64,000 nt of DNA from Epiperipatus broadwayi. Lineage: Eukaryota > Onychophora > Udeonychophora > Euonychophora > Peripatidae. The notes beneath the pieces are model-generated. The model was not told the origin of the DNA and did no database searches. It saw nothing but the letters and a program-made list of their open reading frames with translations. Shown here in pieces: positions 10,711 to 23,836 of the stretch (positions within the stretch are counted from its first letter, which is position 1; the number at the start of each line of letters is the position of its first letter). Both the position numbers and the translations under genes were made by a program. The stretch covers positions 574,501 to 638,500 of the forward strand of contig JAQFVV010006472.1 of the NCBI GenBank assembly GCA_028023455.1. The letters run 5' to 3'.

Positions 10711-12399
10711 TTGATACATGGGGGAAAAAAGATAAGTTGGTATTATATTCTATATAAACTTTTCTTCAAATTCAAATGTTCAATTTCTAGTAATAAAATA
10801 TATACATTAATAATAGTAATAATAATAATAATAAATAAATAAATAAATATTTATAATATTTACTTAAAACCACAGGCAAAACTAACAATTACAATAATAA
10901 AATAATATATAAATCTAGTATTAATAAAAAATTGATTAATGGATTAAATAAAAATAATTATCATCTCATGTACTTTCAGAGCTCAAAAATGTAATGCAGT
11001 TTTATTTTGAAGGGTTAAGTAGGAAAAAATTATTATCTGCACACACACACACACACACAGAATATTTTTTGGGAATACTTCAGAGTGTTCTATTCTTTGT
11101 CAGATGATTCTTCTTTTACTCCACCTCTAAATAGTTGTCTTCACTCTTTTAGAATAGTTTTTTTTTAATGTGAAACACATATTTAAATTATTATTACTTA
11201 AATAAAGGTTCAATTTGTGTGAAAATTTTATTATTTAAACTTCTTACTTTCATATAATTTTCAGTTTATACATAAATAGTAAACTTAAGAATTTATTAAG
11301 GTGAGAGAATATATTAATTTAAAGTTAATACTAGTCTGCTTCCAGTTTTAAAATACAATTTTTAATTAGACAGGCTTCTAAAAAACTTCCACTCTGGGCA
11401 AATTTCAAAGCAACCTTACATCTAACAGATTGTTGTGATTGATATATTTATTTAGATCTACTTTTCTAATTATTAACTTCCCAATAGAACGATGATTTTT
11501 TTATAATAATATGACTTTGCAATCTATAACTGTTTAATACAATGATATTGTTTATTTTTATTTTTTATTTTACTTCTTTGCTGAATATTTTATTTTATTT
11601 TTATTGGTGAGAATTTAATTAGAAAGTCTGTTTCTCTAAAAATCAATCTGATCTGGATTTTTTTAATTCAATTACCACTTAGTATCTTTCTTAACAATTA
11701 CATAGTAAAATCAAACAAATACAAATTTAAAGCATAAATTTACAAACAAAATTAGTATCTAATCTAAATATGACTTTTTTACACTTTACTTCTCTTCTTT
11801 TTTATTCCAAAGAAAACATTCAATTTATGTTTATCTGAAGGTTTGTGATGATTATGTTTTAGTAGTAGATATATGTTGGCCTATTTTCAATGAATATCTT
11901 TAGAAATAAATGCATTTATTTAACTTTCCAAATATATTCAACTGTTAGTGCATAGGTTAGTATATTACACAGCATTTCAAGTGGTATTATTCTTCTCTCT
12001 CTGATGGTGGTGATTTGGCCAGTGACAGTACCAGCATGGGAATTGAACCGGCACCTTTTGTTTCATGAATATTTTAGAAATGCTGTGATCAACTAATCTC
12101 ATTTGCCAAAGGTAACAATTTAGTAGAAATTTAATGTAATTATCTATGAGAGTACTCCTGATTTCTTCACTTTTTTCTAATAGCAAGATTAATTAATGAC
12201 TTCCAGACATTATTTATTGTCACACTAGGTTGACTTATGTTATTATTTGTCATTATCATGTGTGCAGTTTTTTAGAATTTTTTCTTTGTCCTTTTTTATC
12301 CCATATTTTTATATTTTCTAATCAACATATGTTTAATGGTATATACATAGTCTTGCACATCATAAATAAATTTATTATTTAAGAGTTATAATGTTTTAT
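10711..12399. other. Non-coding interval with microsatellites and a tRNA-like patch
   Basis: Holds (AAT)n at about 10815-10840, (CA)n at 11041-11059 and otherwise A+T-rich unique-looking sequence. The minus-strand open frame 11977-12186 overlaps a tRNA-like patch: read on the minus strand, ggttcaattccc (12049-12038) is a good B box in a locally GC-rich stretch. This may be another SINE. No protein gene recognised. Confidence 0.5.
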
Positions 12400-13190
12400 T
12401 GATATGTTTTATTTAAGAAGTTTCATTTATTGTATCATTATGATGGTCATAAAATAACCACCGAGTATTTACACTGAATTATATTAGTAATAGTTGCCAC
12501 ATATTCTCAGATTATAATATCATACCATAAATGTTTGTTTAAGATGCCATATGGATGTTAGAAGATTACATTACATTATTATTATGTGATATACATGAAT
12601 AATATTAAAAGTAGAAAAGGTATGAGATTAAATTATTGATTGAAGATGAATATTATTATTTTATTAGTATTGCTATTAGTTATGTGTAATTAGGAATGAC
12701 ATTAAATCCCTTATCATACTTGATTACAAAAGTTATAATTATGTTAGAATTATTTTAAAAGAACCTGAGATAACTTGAGCTAAATTATTTTCATAAAGAT
12801 ATTCAGATTAATTTGTTAAGAATCATTTACTTAATTAATCTTGATTAAAGACATAGGAGTACTATAGATATAGTATTTAAGTAATAAGAGTAAGGATAGT
12901 ATTCTTATGCCATTAAGGTGATATCCTATGGGATATTGGCTTAATGTATTCGTTTTGGCACTTGTAAACTTACTTCATAGTCTCATGATTTAGCAGATAT
13001 TTATTTATTTAATTTATAAAATAGAACTATATTATTATTTATTAGTTAAGCTAGTTTAATAATGAATAAAATTAAAGAATATAGTTATGATTGATTTAGA
13101 TACATTTTTAGATGAAGATAATTATTTATCTGAGCTAGATTAATTTATTGTTATTACATATTTCCTGGAAATGAGGGTACAATATATATA
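12400..13190 (+). repeat. Dispersed repeat, copy A
   Basis: Homologous in inverted orientation to 19355-20145. Shared blocks in the same order are ttatggtcata, ttgccaca, aagatgccatatg, aaatcccttatcatactt, cctgagat, agtattcttatgccatt, gatattg.ct.aatgta, agtctcatgatt, gagctag and a terminal gggtacaatatata. Many point differences show that both copies are old. The class is unknown; the shared gggtaca end before a TA run would suit an LTR or another precise insertion. No coding capacity. Confidence 0.7.
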
Positions 13191-13215
13191 ATTATAATAA
13201 AAATATTGAATTAGA

Positions 13216-13390
13216 ATATATTTTATAAATAACTAAAATAAACCACTGAAATACTTTCAGTTAATTTTTTAATCTCTTTCAACTCAAAACTATTGCTAAA
13301 TTTGAATTTAAATCGTTTTCAGCTGAAGAAAGTTAAGAAATTAACTGAAAAGTGCTTTTTAGTTTATAGTTATTTATAAATTATATTATT
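13216..13390. mobile_element. Foldback with hammerhead-like core
   Basis: Arms at about 13216-13283 and 13322-13390 are inverted copies (ttataaataact, ctgaaa/ttcag, ttaact blocks). The right arm, plus strand, carries the ribozyme-like motif listed at 13323-13350. The left arm holds a diverged minus-strand version at about 13252-13283. The layout resembles inverted PLE ends. No ORF. Confidence 0.6.
13323..13350 (+). ncRNA. Hammerhead ribozyme-like core (stem II perfect)
   Basis: CTGAAGA (13323-13329), a linker A, stem AGTTAA (13331-13336), loop GAAA, stem TTAACT (13341-13346), then GAAA (13347-13350) match the hammerhead core CUGANGA / stem II / GAAA exactly. A short stem III (AAG/TTT) can be drawn after GAAA, but no convincing stem I was found, so activity is doubtful. 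Hammerheads are known in PLE terminal repeats; the foldback setting fits that origin. Confidence 0.45.
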
Positions 13391-13829
13391 ATCATTATAA
13401 TTCCTTGTTTTTATTACAATTTTATTAAAATAATTATTTTATAATGGATATTTTATATATATATATATAATTGAACTGGGAATAACTGAAGCTTCCAATG
13501 AGTTATATAGTGTAAATAAACTCTCCAAAAGCCAGATGATACAATCTGTCTCTTGTCATTTGTTTTTAAATATACTTGGTTTATTTACAAAATATTAAGT
13601 AAGGGAATGAATGCAATCTATTGATTATATATATTTATAGAATAAATGATAAGAATTATCATTTAAATATATGTTCATTATGGAATGATTATTATATTAG
13701 AATTAACTATAACAAATATTAAGATAACTTAAAGTGGATTGCTATTATGTAAAATAATTTCTTAAATAAATCACATATTTGTGTGTACAAACAATATGCC
13801 TAAAAACTCAGTTGACTATCTTATCTTCC

Positions 13830-15580
13830 AAAACCCTTATATATCACAATAAATCCCTCTACTTCTTACTTCTTATTACCTAATTATTTTTCTAGCCCCT
13901 ATTTATTTTTCTTTCCTATTCCAATTTAATAAAAAACTGTTTTGATAGCTCCACTATTCTATCTTTATATTTCTCAATTTACGTTAATCCTCTTTCAGCA
14001 TTATATACTCTAAATATAAATGTTCAGTACTCTATTCCTTCCATTACCACATAAGCTACATCTAAAATCCTCATTATATTTTTGCCTTTTATCCCTAATA
14101 TCTAAAAATCCTATACAATAAGCTTTCTTTAATGGGATCATATATCCTTTCATATCTTATATAATTTTCTATTCTTATATAAATCCAAACTACTTTTTAT
14201 TCGTATTCTTTTTCGCAATTCAATTTCTTTTTCTAACTAAATTGTCTATCGTCATCTGTATTTGTAATACATTCTCTACAAATTTATCACATTTCTTATA
14301 CAAATACATGGGGGAAAATTGTCTATTATTTTTGTATATTTAAAAAATTTTCTTCTTAAATGTGTTTATTGATTTTTCCACATAGATAAATTATATATTC
14401 TCATTACTAATCTATTTTAACTCATTTATTAAAACCAAACATTTTACTTTTTTTTTTAATTTCCCTTATTAAAGAGATGAATTCATTTTACTTTAAATAA
14501 ACTCATTTACTGTTCACAATTTAATACCCAATGCCTTCTGCATACTTGTTTTTTGTATTAAATGTAAAAAAAAAAAAAAAAAATTGAATTGCGGTGTCAT
14601 AAAGCAAGTACTGTGACTCCTTTTCAAATAGTTCTATATAATTTATATTTATTACATAAGAAATATACCATATTTTATATCAAAACCATACTACATTTTG
14701 CTTTCTTTTTCAATTTTAATTCCCAACTATCTCCCCATTTCTACTTTCCAATTAAAAAAGTACCTGAATACCCATATTTCTCCAATTTTTCAAGACAAAA
14801 ATATACCACGTTCCATCATTCAGTTTTACTCTTCTAAAAATATATTAGAATATTAGATTTTTTTCTCACTAATTTAATTTTCATCTTTCTTTCTGTTTCT
14901 GTACACTTTTCAAATGGACTCTTATTCTACAATATTTTTTAAAATTTTCATATTTTCTGCAAAAAAAAAGCTGTTGCATCCATTATATATTTTCTTGATT
15001 TTAGCTATATGAATCTCCATCCTTATTCTTAATCTTTTCTTTTCAACCTCCAATGCTCTTAAAAATAAAATAAATAATTAAGATTATAATAAACATCCTG
15101 TTCCAATCTAATGTTATATTTATCTTCCATTGAATTTATATCACCCAATTAGTATAGCTATTCTTGTAAAGTCTCTTTATTTTTCACAATATTAAAAATA
15201 TCCCTATGCTTTTATGGCTTATCCATAATCTATTTTTAACATTTATATCATAAGTATTTTTATATCTAAAATTGCAATAAATAATTGTTTATTTTCTTTC
15301 AAAATATTTTAATCTACTGAAATACAATGATAAATTACCCCCTATTCTCCCTGAATAAAATCCATTCTGCATCTCCCCCAAAATTGTACTCTCTTCAATT
15401 CAAATCCTAATTCTATCCATTAAGATAATTTATAATTATGGAAATAATTACTACTGATCTATAGCTAGTTAACATTTCAGAATCTTTTCCGTTTTTTTTT
15501 AATGTATTAATCTAATTTTTGCATTCTTCACTCATCTAATGTTTACATTTTATCAACACTACCTGGGATACAAAATTCCA
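13830..15580 (-). pseudogene. Decayed LINE reverse transcriptase
   Basis: Reading the minus strand downward, RT blocks appear in the expected order though broken by many stops: YR.VVIIS (about 15465-15440), a degraded NGFR-like MDFIQGE (about 15370-15345), KENKQLFIAILDIKN.YD (about 15300-15245) with the catalytic-block LDIK, LW and GI motifs after it, and near 14070-14045 the C-terminal FRCSLCG cysteine motif. A poly(A)/poly(T) run interrupts it at 14565-14582. This is a non-LTR retrotransposon ORF2 relic, distinct from the RTE copies at 4.1 and 42.5 kb. The clade cannot be assigned by eye, and both edges are approximate. Confidence 0.65.
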
Positions 15581-15599
15581 AATCAGTAGATGAAGAATA

Positions 15600-17520
15600 A
15601 ACATTGATTATTCTGGTATATTCTTATTATTTAAACATTTTGTTATAACATATTTTAGATGAATCTTTTAAGTGGAAGATTTATTTGATCATAATCTTTT
15701 AATTGGACAGCTAACTACTTTTTGAAGAATTAGTGCTTTTGTCGTTGTATACCTTTCTTTAATTTTTATTATTTTTATTATATAAGTTTTAGTATTTTTT
15801 CCATAGACAATAACATTATTCTGGTTTATCTTCCCATCTCTTGTTTTTCTATTGTTGAAATAATGTTTATTTATATAACAAGGTGATTTTTATATTCTTA
15901 AAACTTTTCTTTTATATATAGAGAAATAAATTTTTCTGATATTTCACAAGTATATTTTTTGAAGTCATTATTGATTTATTTTTTGCCTTTTATTTTAAAA
16001 AATTCCAGATATTTAGTTTTTTTAATAGGTCATTTTTAACATTTTCTTTTTTTTTATTTACAGCTTATTTTTTAAAAAAAATTGAATAAAAAACTGACAT
16101 CAAATGAAAAGCAAAATGTCAAATTAACAATGTAATAAATATGACAGACAAGCTAATTATTTTATCCTATTTTATTTAAGAAGCAGCTAATTAAACAAAA
16201 AATAACCAAATAATTTCTATTGTTTAGATCTACATTGATCTTTAAGATAGTTCATAGTTGCAAACAATAAAAAAAGTTATTAGTAATAATTAATTAGATG
16301 GATTAATGTGTAAGCAGTTTCCAAAATTAATAACCACTTTAGAATTGCTTAATAAAGTTATAAATAGTTAAAAGAAAATATTAGGTATAAAATATGTATT
16401 GTTATAGATGAAAAATTATGGACATATAATTATATTTTTCAATAGTCTTGTCTCAGAAAATTTAGAATATTATTAGTGAATTTTATGTTTGTTGGTTTTT
16501 ATATCTATAGAGCTGTCTTCAATAAAGTTTTTATTATTTTCTTATTAATATTTTAAGTTTGATTATTCTTCAGTGTATAATTTTAAGTTTGCAGTATCAG
16601 TCATTTGAACTATCTTTAATTTGACTATATAGATTTGCATTAATGTATTTTTTAATCTCAATAAGTGATTGTCAGTCTATGTTCCAAATTATTAAGAACA
16701 TCTAGCATTAAAATGTATATTTTTATTACCCTAATCTAACTCTAATATTTAGCTAAATACTACTTTTTTATTTTCGAATTTTATTCAATAAAAATTCTAA
16801 TGCACATATTTTTTCTTTACAGGATTGATTAATTTTTATTCTGTACATATGAAAGTTTTCCAATTTTTCAACAGAATAAAAACTTTCTGAAGATTATATC
16901 TGAATTTGAAAAGTTCTAGTGAGATCAAAAAAAGTATCTTAATGTTCTATTTCACTGACTCATTATCATATAAGTTAACCTTCTACCTGGTAGACTATTC
17001 ATAATTCGTATTTCAGAAAATAAATATAAACACTACTTAATATTAAATATCTGCACTAAATAAATAAAAAGGCAAAGCAACCCAAATTTTTATCTGGATA
17101 AAATATTCTAGCATATATTATTATTTATCATCTATTTATTAATAAAAAAAACGTTGTTTTTTTTTTTTTATATTTTTATTATTTTCTAAATATGAATATC
17201 AAATTACGTGATTATTAATTGCTTGCTAGCTAGATTGACTACAATTTGATTTCAGAGATAAAAATCTTTAGCTTGACTCCACTAGCAAAGAACTCCAGTT
17301 AACACTATTTCTGGCTCCCTGTTTCATTCCCTTTTTCCTAGTTTATGGAATTAAATTTCTCTAAAACCTTCCTTATTAAAAACGGGAGTTTTTTAGCGCT
17401 CTTTTCATACACAAGCTATATCAACAATGTAATCACAAGTAAGAATAATTTCAACTTTTATAAAAACGCTATGTAAATATATTGCAACCACTGAAATTAC
17501 AAAAGATTTCTACAGAGATT
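15600..17520. other. Non-coding A+T-rich interval
   Basis: No open frame, repeat or RNA feature that I can support. Long T-runs and A+T-rich sequence throughout. Confidence 0.6.
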
Positions 17521-17529
17521 TTATCTTCT

Positions 17530-18600
17530 AATGAAAATTTTCATTTCACTTATTTTTGTTGAATGAATGACAGAGTCCAGTTGTTGGGAGGACCCCCAGG
17601 GACCTAAAACCTAGTTCTTTTGAGGGAGGGAGCTGGAATGAGGGCGCTGTGGTGATCGTTACCAACGTTGATTTTTCTCATTCACAAGATATAAAAATAA
17701 CGTTATTTATGGCGATTCTTTAACGTTATCGTCATGAATGATTTTATCCATTTATTATTGCAAAATAATTTGCAGTTGGCCTCATGATTTTAATTGCAAG
17801 TGAATCACCTTAATTAATTTTATTACTTCCAATGTTGTTATTGATAGGGCTGGCCTTTTGCTGTTCATGTGATTTTCATGATGGATTAGAATGGTTTTCA
17901 GCAGACATTTTGAAGCTTGGATTCTTATTTTCCTTGTTCTCCATAGTTTTCCCATAATTTTTCCAACATATTTGGGATTGCTCTCTTGTGAAGATATTCA
18001 AGGCCATTTGAAGGAACAGAACAGTAGATTGATTTAGTCTGTATTTTATGTTATCTCCAAATGTTTTCCTATTTCTCAACTTATCCACCACAAATTGGAT
18101 TTCCCAATATTGTACTTCTAAAACCCTATTCATGTTTGATTTCTAGACTTTACAAATAATTCCTAATTGTACCTTTTAATTAAAATTTTCATTACAATCA
18201 ACTTTGCTGATTGAATGAGAGAGTATGGTTATTGGGAGGGGCCCCAAAGACCTAAATCCTGGTTCTTTTGAGGATGAGGGCTAGGATGAGGGTGCTGTGG
18301 GGACTGTTGCCAACATTGATTTTCTCATTCACAAGAAGGAAAAAAAACGCTATTCATAGTATTTTTAGCATTATTGTTATAAACGATTTTATTCAATTAT
18401 TATTGCAAAGTAAACCGCAGTTTGACCTAATGATTTTAATTGCAAGTGATTCGCCCTATTTAAATTTATTATTTCTTATGTTGTTATCTCCAAGTGTTTT
18501 CCTATTCTCAACTTATCCATCGCAAATTGGATTTTTCAATATTGTACTCCTAAAATACTATTCATATTTGAACTCTAGACTTTACAAATAATTCCTAATT
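17530..18600 (+). repeat. Imperfect tandem duplication, unknown retroposed sequence
   Basis: Unit 1 (about 17530-18175) and unit 2 (about 18183-18600) share ttgggagg, a gacctaaa block, tggttcttttgagg, ttctcattcacaag, gattttaattgcaagtga and agactttacaaataattcct. Unit 2 lacks about 200 bases of the middle of unit 1. The ORFs at 17876-18133 (minus) and 18268-18591 (plus) lie inside this duplication and have no recognised homology. The unit is GC-richer than its surroundings at gggccccaaagacc. The 3' flank carries a polyadenylation signal and an A tail, suggesting a reverse-transcribed plus-strand transcript. Confidence 0.6.
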
Positions 18601-18758
18601 GTAACATTCATTTGTCTTTAATGGTTAATATACACTTTTTCCACATCCCTTTCCCTTTTCATATGTATCCTTCTTCTTTTACCATGTTGTTCCTGAATTT
18701 CATTTTTACAATTCTTTGTAAACCTCTTGTTTAACTGTATTTGTACCTTTTTTTGATG

Positions 18759-18787
18759 AATAAACTTTCATCATTGAGAAAAAAAAT
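18759..18787 (+). terminator. Polyadenylation signal and A tail of a retroposed copy
   Basis: AATAAA at 18759-18764 is followed 14 bases later by a run of eight A residues. This is the normal distance for cleavage and polyadenylation, and it lies just after the tandemly duplicated sequence. No clear target-site duplication was identified. Confidence 0.45.
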
Positions 18788-18807
18788 ATTTAGCATGTTT
18801 GAAAGTT

Positions 18808-18880
18808 CCTAGTTTTCTGATTTGAACTCTGGGTTAATAGCATAGTAGGAGAATACATTAACTACTAAATCATGAAGCTT
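18808..18880 (-). mobile_element. tRNA-derived SINE fragment
   Basis: On the minus strand, tgatttagtagttaatgt (A-box region), an anticodon-arm-like tctcctactatgc and cccagagttcaaatc (B box) occur at normal tRNA spacing. The acceptor and T stems are degraded. It lies just beyond the poly(A) tail at 18787, so it may be a separate later or earlier insertion. Confidence 0.45.
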
Positions 18881-19264
18881 TTATATAAACTAACAAATAC
18901 TGTATATATAACTACAATGTGTTGCCATATAAATTAATTGCACATTTTCCATCATAAAATTATTCATTAGCATTTCAGTTATTCTCAATTCAACATATAT
19001 AAAAGTTGAATAAAACTATAATTAGAAATAAAGATATTGACATAAAATATTTAATTAATTATTGATATATTAATTTATGCTGTTATGGCAGTTATTACTC
19101 TACTCCAGTGCTATAAAAAGATTGCATAAATTAACTTATAAACTGTAGAAAATTTTTAAAATTTATATGATATTTGGTTTAATCTTCTTTATAAATATCT
19201 TCAGTTTTTGTCTTCACTATATACGTAAAGTCATATCAGTATATCCAAGTTTGTTACTGTTTCT

Positions 19265-19269
19265 TCACC

Positions 19270-19325
<56 letters not shown>

Positions 19326-19354
19326 TAAATATATATATATATATATATATATAT
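19265..19354. repeat. (TA)n microsatellite
   Basis: Two TA arrays separated by cattaaa. The dispersed repeat copy B begins right after them. Confidence 0.95.
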
Positions 19355-20145
19355 TGTACCCTTACTTCTCGATGTATAATATAGTTTGAAATACAACTAG
19401 CTCAATTAAATTATAATGCTTAATTAAAATTTGCATATCTATCTTTAATTTACTTTTATACTATCATATTCTAATTAAATTTATTATCAATTATTAAAAT
19501 CAATATAGTTCTATAGTATGTACTAATTAAATAAGTATTTATCAAAATCATGAGACTGTGAAGTAAAGTTACAAAGCAATAAGTAGATTTACATTGAGTC
19601 AATATCTCCCAAGACATTGTCTCAATGGCATAAGAATACTATTACCTCCTTACTATCCTATTACTACATCTACAGCATTCTTATGGCTTTTAAATAAAAT
19701 AAACTATCTTTAAAATGTAATAAATAAATAAATCTTAACTTTTAATTTTAAAATATAATTAAATAATCTCAATGATCTCAGGCTCTTCTAATTATCTTAA
19801 AGTAATGATAACCCATGTAAATAAGTATGATAAGGGATTTTATATCAAACCTAAATACATCTAACTTATTTTAATAATAATATACAATACTAGTCTTAGA
19901 GTATAACTTAATTTTATCTATTGCTGTTATATCATCAATTATTAAATAAATAATCATATGTATATCTTTTATTTTCATATAGCATCTTAATTTTGGAATA
20001 GATCAAAAATCTTATAATTCAATAATCTGTGGCAATAAATAATATTGTACTCTTATAATGTGCATTATAATTACCCTATGACCATAATAATATTATATGT
20101 TAATATCAATCAATTCTTATAAAATGATATCAAGAAAATATTGTG
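19355..20145 (-). repeat. Dispersed repeat, copy B
   Basis: Inverted homologue of 12400-13190, with the shared blocks as listed for copy A. In this orientation the gggtaca end abuts the (TA)n array at 19354, as copy A's end abuts TA-rich sequence at 13186. The right limit is approximate, and it is followed within 80 bases by an LTR-like segment. Confidence 0.7.
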
Positions 20146-20220
20146 TTTATTTCTAAATAATAATAATAAATTCATATTGTGCAAATATTATGTTTGTTCA
20201 AATTATCTGTTGTCAAATGC

Positions 20221-22744
20221 TGTGGTGTAAAATAATGAACTCGACACACTTTTAAACAAATTAAACAAATTTATTTACATTAACTTCAACTAAGAATTTA
20301 TTTACAATATTTACAGTTCAAAATTAGGAAAACAAATAAAATAAAATAAGAAAATAATAATACAATATGTTTACACTGTTATTAACTCATACTCCTAATA
20401 AGTAATTATACATTCTTTTAAAATGCTGCACTAATAACATTGAAGTATGCTTTTAAAACTTAGACTTTAAATAAATATCAGTGAACTTCAATTATTACAC
20501 AGAAAAATTTATGTAAACAATATTTATGTAGCATATGTAAACAATTAAACTTTACTAATTAAATTACTACATCACTTAAGTATTACTGTTACTTATTTCA
20601 TTATGTACTAGTATGTGTTTATTTTACTATCAGCATTACTCTAATAGCATAATATAGAAACTAATGTATCTTTGTAATGTAATAACAATAATTGATTATA
20701 ATTTATATTTCATTTAATGCAATTCATGATACATGTTTTACTAAATATGCATTACATATATGTACTGTTAAATAATAATATTTAAATTATTCATTAATTT
20801 CAAATTCATAAAGTATTACATTAGATAAATTTTATGATTCTTTTCTATGTAGAATTATTACTTTACTTTATGTGTTATTCTACTCCTTCTTAATAACTTT
20901 CTATCTACAAAAAAACATCCTCTAAAACTTATTTAAACTTTCCGGAAAATAATCATTGATTTTAAATAAAAAACTAATTATCCAAACTATTTATACTACG
21001 TCATCTATATTCAGTAAACCTTCAATCCAAACATAAACTTCTACATAAAACTTAACTTAATTTATCCAATAAAACAAAAAATAAAATATAGACTTTGAGA
21101 TCTCTTCCTAACTCGCCATAAAATAATTACTTATGAATAACAAATATAATTCTAATACTATAACATATAAAAATATCAAAATTTGTTTACGAAAGAATCA
21201 TATAATTATTTCTAAGCTTCTTATGTAATGTTGTATTATATTCATATCATAAATTCAAATTATGCATATTTAAACAAAACTGTCACTGCCAATATAATGT
21301 GTGTGTATTTTTTTAAAAAATATTTATACATTCATTCAAATAACATAACATTTGGATGATCTAAAGAAAACATATCAAATACATCAAAATTATTATAATT
21401 ATACAATTTTTACCATAAATAACGATCTAATGTACAGTCCATCTTCCAATATTCTTCGGAACTACAGCTTCATAAAATAAATCACATTTACACTCACAAT
21501 CATTCTTTAACATATTACGTGTTATATTAATTATAAGATAAACTTATGCAATTAATTATTATATTACTTTTAGTTATTATTTTAAGAAATGTACCTATCT
21601 TATTTTTAATAAATTAATAATATTTAATTTTTATGTTAGATAAGTAAAACAGAATTCATATTAATACGTAACTCCAGCGATGTCTTCTTTTCACCATAAT
21701 AGTTCTTTAATCCTAGGTACACATTCACTAAAACACCATTTCCGTTTTCCGGTCCATCACGTGGTTTTTTTAAAAGTTTATAAAATGATAACGTTCTTTT
21801 AAAATAAAATAAAAGTTCCCCACAAGAAAAATAAAATAAAATTAAAATAGTTTATAGGATCCTGATTTAGTTCTTTCCAGAATATTATTCAAAAGTTATT
21901 ATTTTAATTTAGTCTATAGTTAATAAAAATTATCATTTAATTATTTTAAAATTGACTTGGACATCCACGTATTACTTGCGCATTTCTTAACAAAATATCC
22001 AGGTAAGAATAAGCTTCTTCATCTAAAACGACCAGCGTTTAAATTATTTCAATATAATAATTTTTATTATATTAAGATTTTTTAGCTAAATATATTTTTA
22101 ATCTATTTGCCTTTTTTTAAAATTGTCCACATTCAGTCTTTTAAACATAAAGACTTAACAAGGCAAGTATTTATCAAACTACTTTTATTTCTAATATCTT
22201 TACTTAAGATATATATTTAAATTTGTAGCTTGCCAAAATACTTTCTTCATAAAGAAGTATTTTATTCTTTAAAAATATCTATTTTTTAAATAATCAATAG
22301 CAATTAGCTTTTAAAATTATATACTGTCCAAAATATTACTTTTCTCCATCTCGTAACTTTCCGAACTAATCCAGCGTTTGTCATATTTCTAGTATAAAGT
22401 TTCCGATATATTTTCACTATATATGATGTTCCCATGACCATTTGCTTGTAAATTGAGCTTCAATATAGAGACGATTGATAAGGAAAAATTAAATTAACAC
22501 TGCATGTCTATCATTTTAAAACTTTTATAAATTATTTACAATGACACTCTTATAATTTTAAAATTGATTTTTAGAGCGTCTATCAAATTTACTTTGCTAT
22601 TTTAAATAACACAATTAACTTGAAAATTCAATCACGAAGTCCTCTCCTAACAATTGAACTAAGCTTTTATACCGGAAGAAACTTCCCATTTGATTGGTAC
22701 ATTTAAACAATCAACTTGCTGGCTTATTTACATATTTACCAACA
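20221..22744 (-). repeat. Possible solo LTR or LTR-like unit
   Basis: Read on the minus strand it starts TGTTGGTAAATATG and ends TTTTACACCACA, so it has TG...CA ends. It has a CCAAT box (ccaatc near 22691), a TATAAAAG box (22671-22664) and several AATAAA signals near the far end (about 20275 and 20300), in the order expected of U3-R-U5. At 2.5 kb it is long for an LTR, no partner copy lies in the window, and the flanks show no target-site duplication. A host promoter with a first exon on the minus strand is an alternative. Confidence 0.3.
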
Positions 22745-23635
22745 ACACAAAATTAAAAATAAATAATGACTTATTTAATATTTAATATTTATTACATTAT
22801 TAAATTTTTTAAAATAATCCTTATCGTTTATTTAAATCCACTAAACATTCTTTTAAAATATTCTTTCTTACTTGATTTCAATTTTAACTTTTATAAGATT
22901 ATTTAAAATAAACTAAGTCTTTTTTATACGTTATATTTTTAAAGCAATATTTTTAAAAATCAGATTTAATATTCTACATTGATTTATCTTTATTTTTATC
23001 TTGTGATAGCTCACATATTATTTATAAATTTTATAACATGATTTTTTAAAATAGTTATGCAACTTTATTAGATAACTTCCAAGCATGTGTGTGCATATTT
23101 AACTAACATCTGTTTCTTTTACAACACAAGAAACGCTTGTCATAATCCAAAAATAACTAACAATTGCATTTTTAAAACAAATATTTATTTTTTTAAAATA
23201 AATAAGATATTATAACAGATTTTAAATTAACAATTCGATATTATTAAAATCAAATATTAATCTTCTATTTATGTACTTATAAAAATTAAAAATATTTATA
23301 TTCTTTTATAATATTATTTTATCAACAATAAATATATACATTTATCTTTAACTTGTCTTTTTTAACATTTAAATTCAAACTTTTATTTATTATATTTATT
23401 AATGCAGTATTAACTATGGCCAGTTTTCCCAACCATATACTACTATCATCTTTACTTAAAATGTCTCTCTCAATTTCAGCACAATTTCACATATCAAATA
23501 CTCATAGATTGCTTTAAGTAAACCTTTTGAAATATTACCATAAGCAAAATCAACATCACATATTCAAATATATCTTAAATTTAAAATTTTTAATAGATTA
23601 GCACAAAAATTAGATGGTGACCCATACAAAAGGGC

Positions 23636-23638
<3 letters not shown>
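22745..23638. other. Non-coding A+T-rich interval
   Basis: No feature recognised. Very A+T-rich with frequent TTTTAAAA motifs. Confidence 0.6.
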
Positions 23639-23681
<43 letters not shown>

Positions 23682-23748
23682 ATATGCAAATCAATATATA
23701 TATCAAAATACAGTACAATTTATATAAATTATATTATTTTAGAAGTAC

Positions 23749-23779
23749 TTTCGACTATACACTTTGTAGTGTTTATCAA
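23749..23779 (-). ncRNA. Degenerate hammerhead-like motif, left flank of PLE-3
   Basis: On the minus strand TTGATAA (23779-23773) is followed by an imperfect stem and GAAA (23752-23749), then GTACTTC with a possible short stem III and a UUC triplet. Two core positions differ from CUGANGA (first C to T, eighth position G to A). The right flank repeats the motif on the plus strand (24485-24515) with a perfect GACTA/TAGTC stem II but GCAA in place of GAAA. Likely decayed ribozymes. Confidence 0.35.
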
Positions 23780-23836
23780 CTATATAACGTTGAATAATCA
23801 AAACAAGACAACCCTTAACAATACCCATAGTTCAAT

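Noticed and set aside
16880-16920. CTGAAGA at 16887 with GAAAA downstream
   Set aside because: The sequence between does not form a stem, so the core arrangement is absent.
22002-22008. Splice donor cag|gtaagaat inside the LTR-like unit at 20.2-22.7 kb
   Set aside because: It is on the plus strand while the unit's TATA box and TG...CA reading are on the minus strand, so it does not support the LTR donor pattern.
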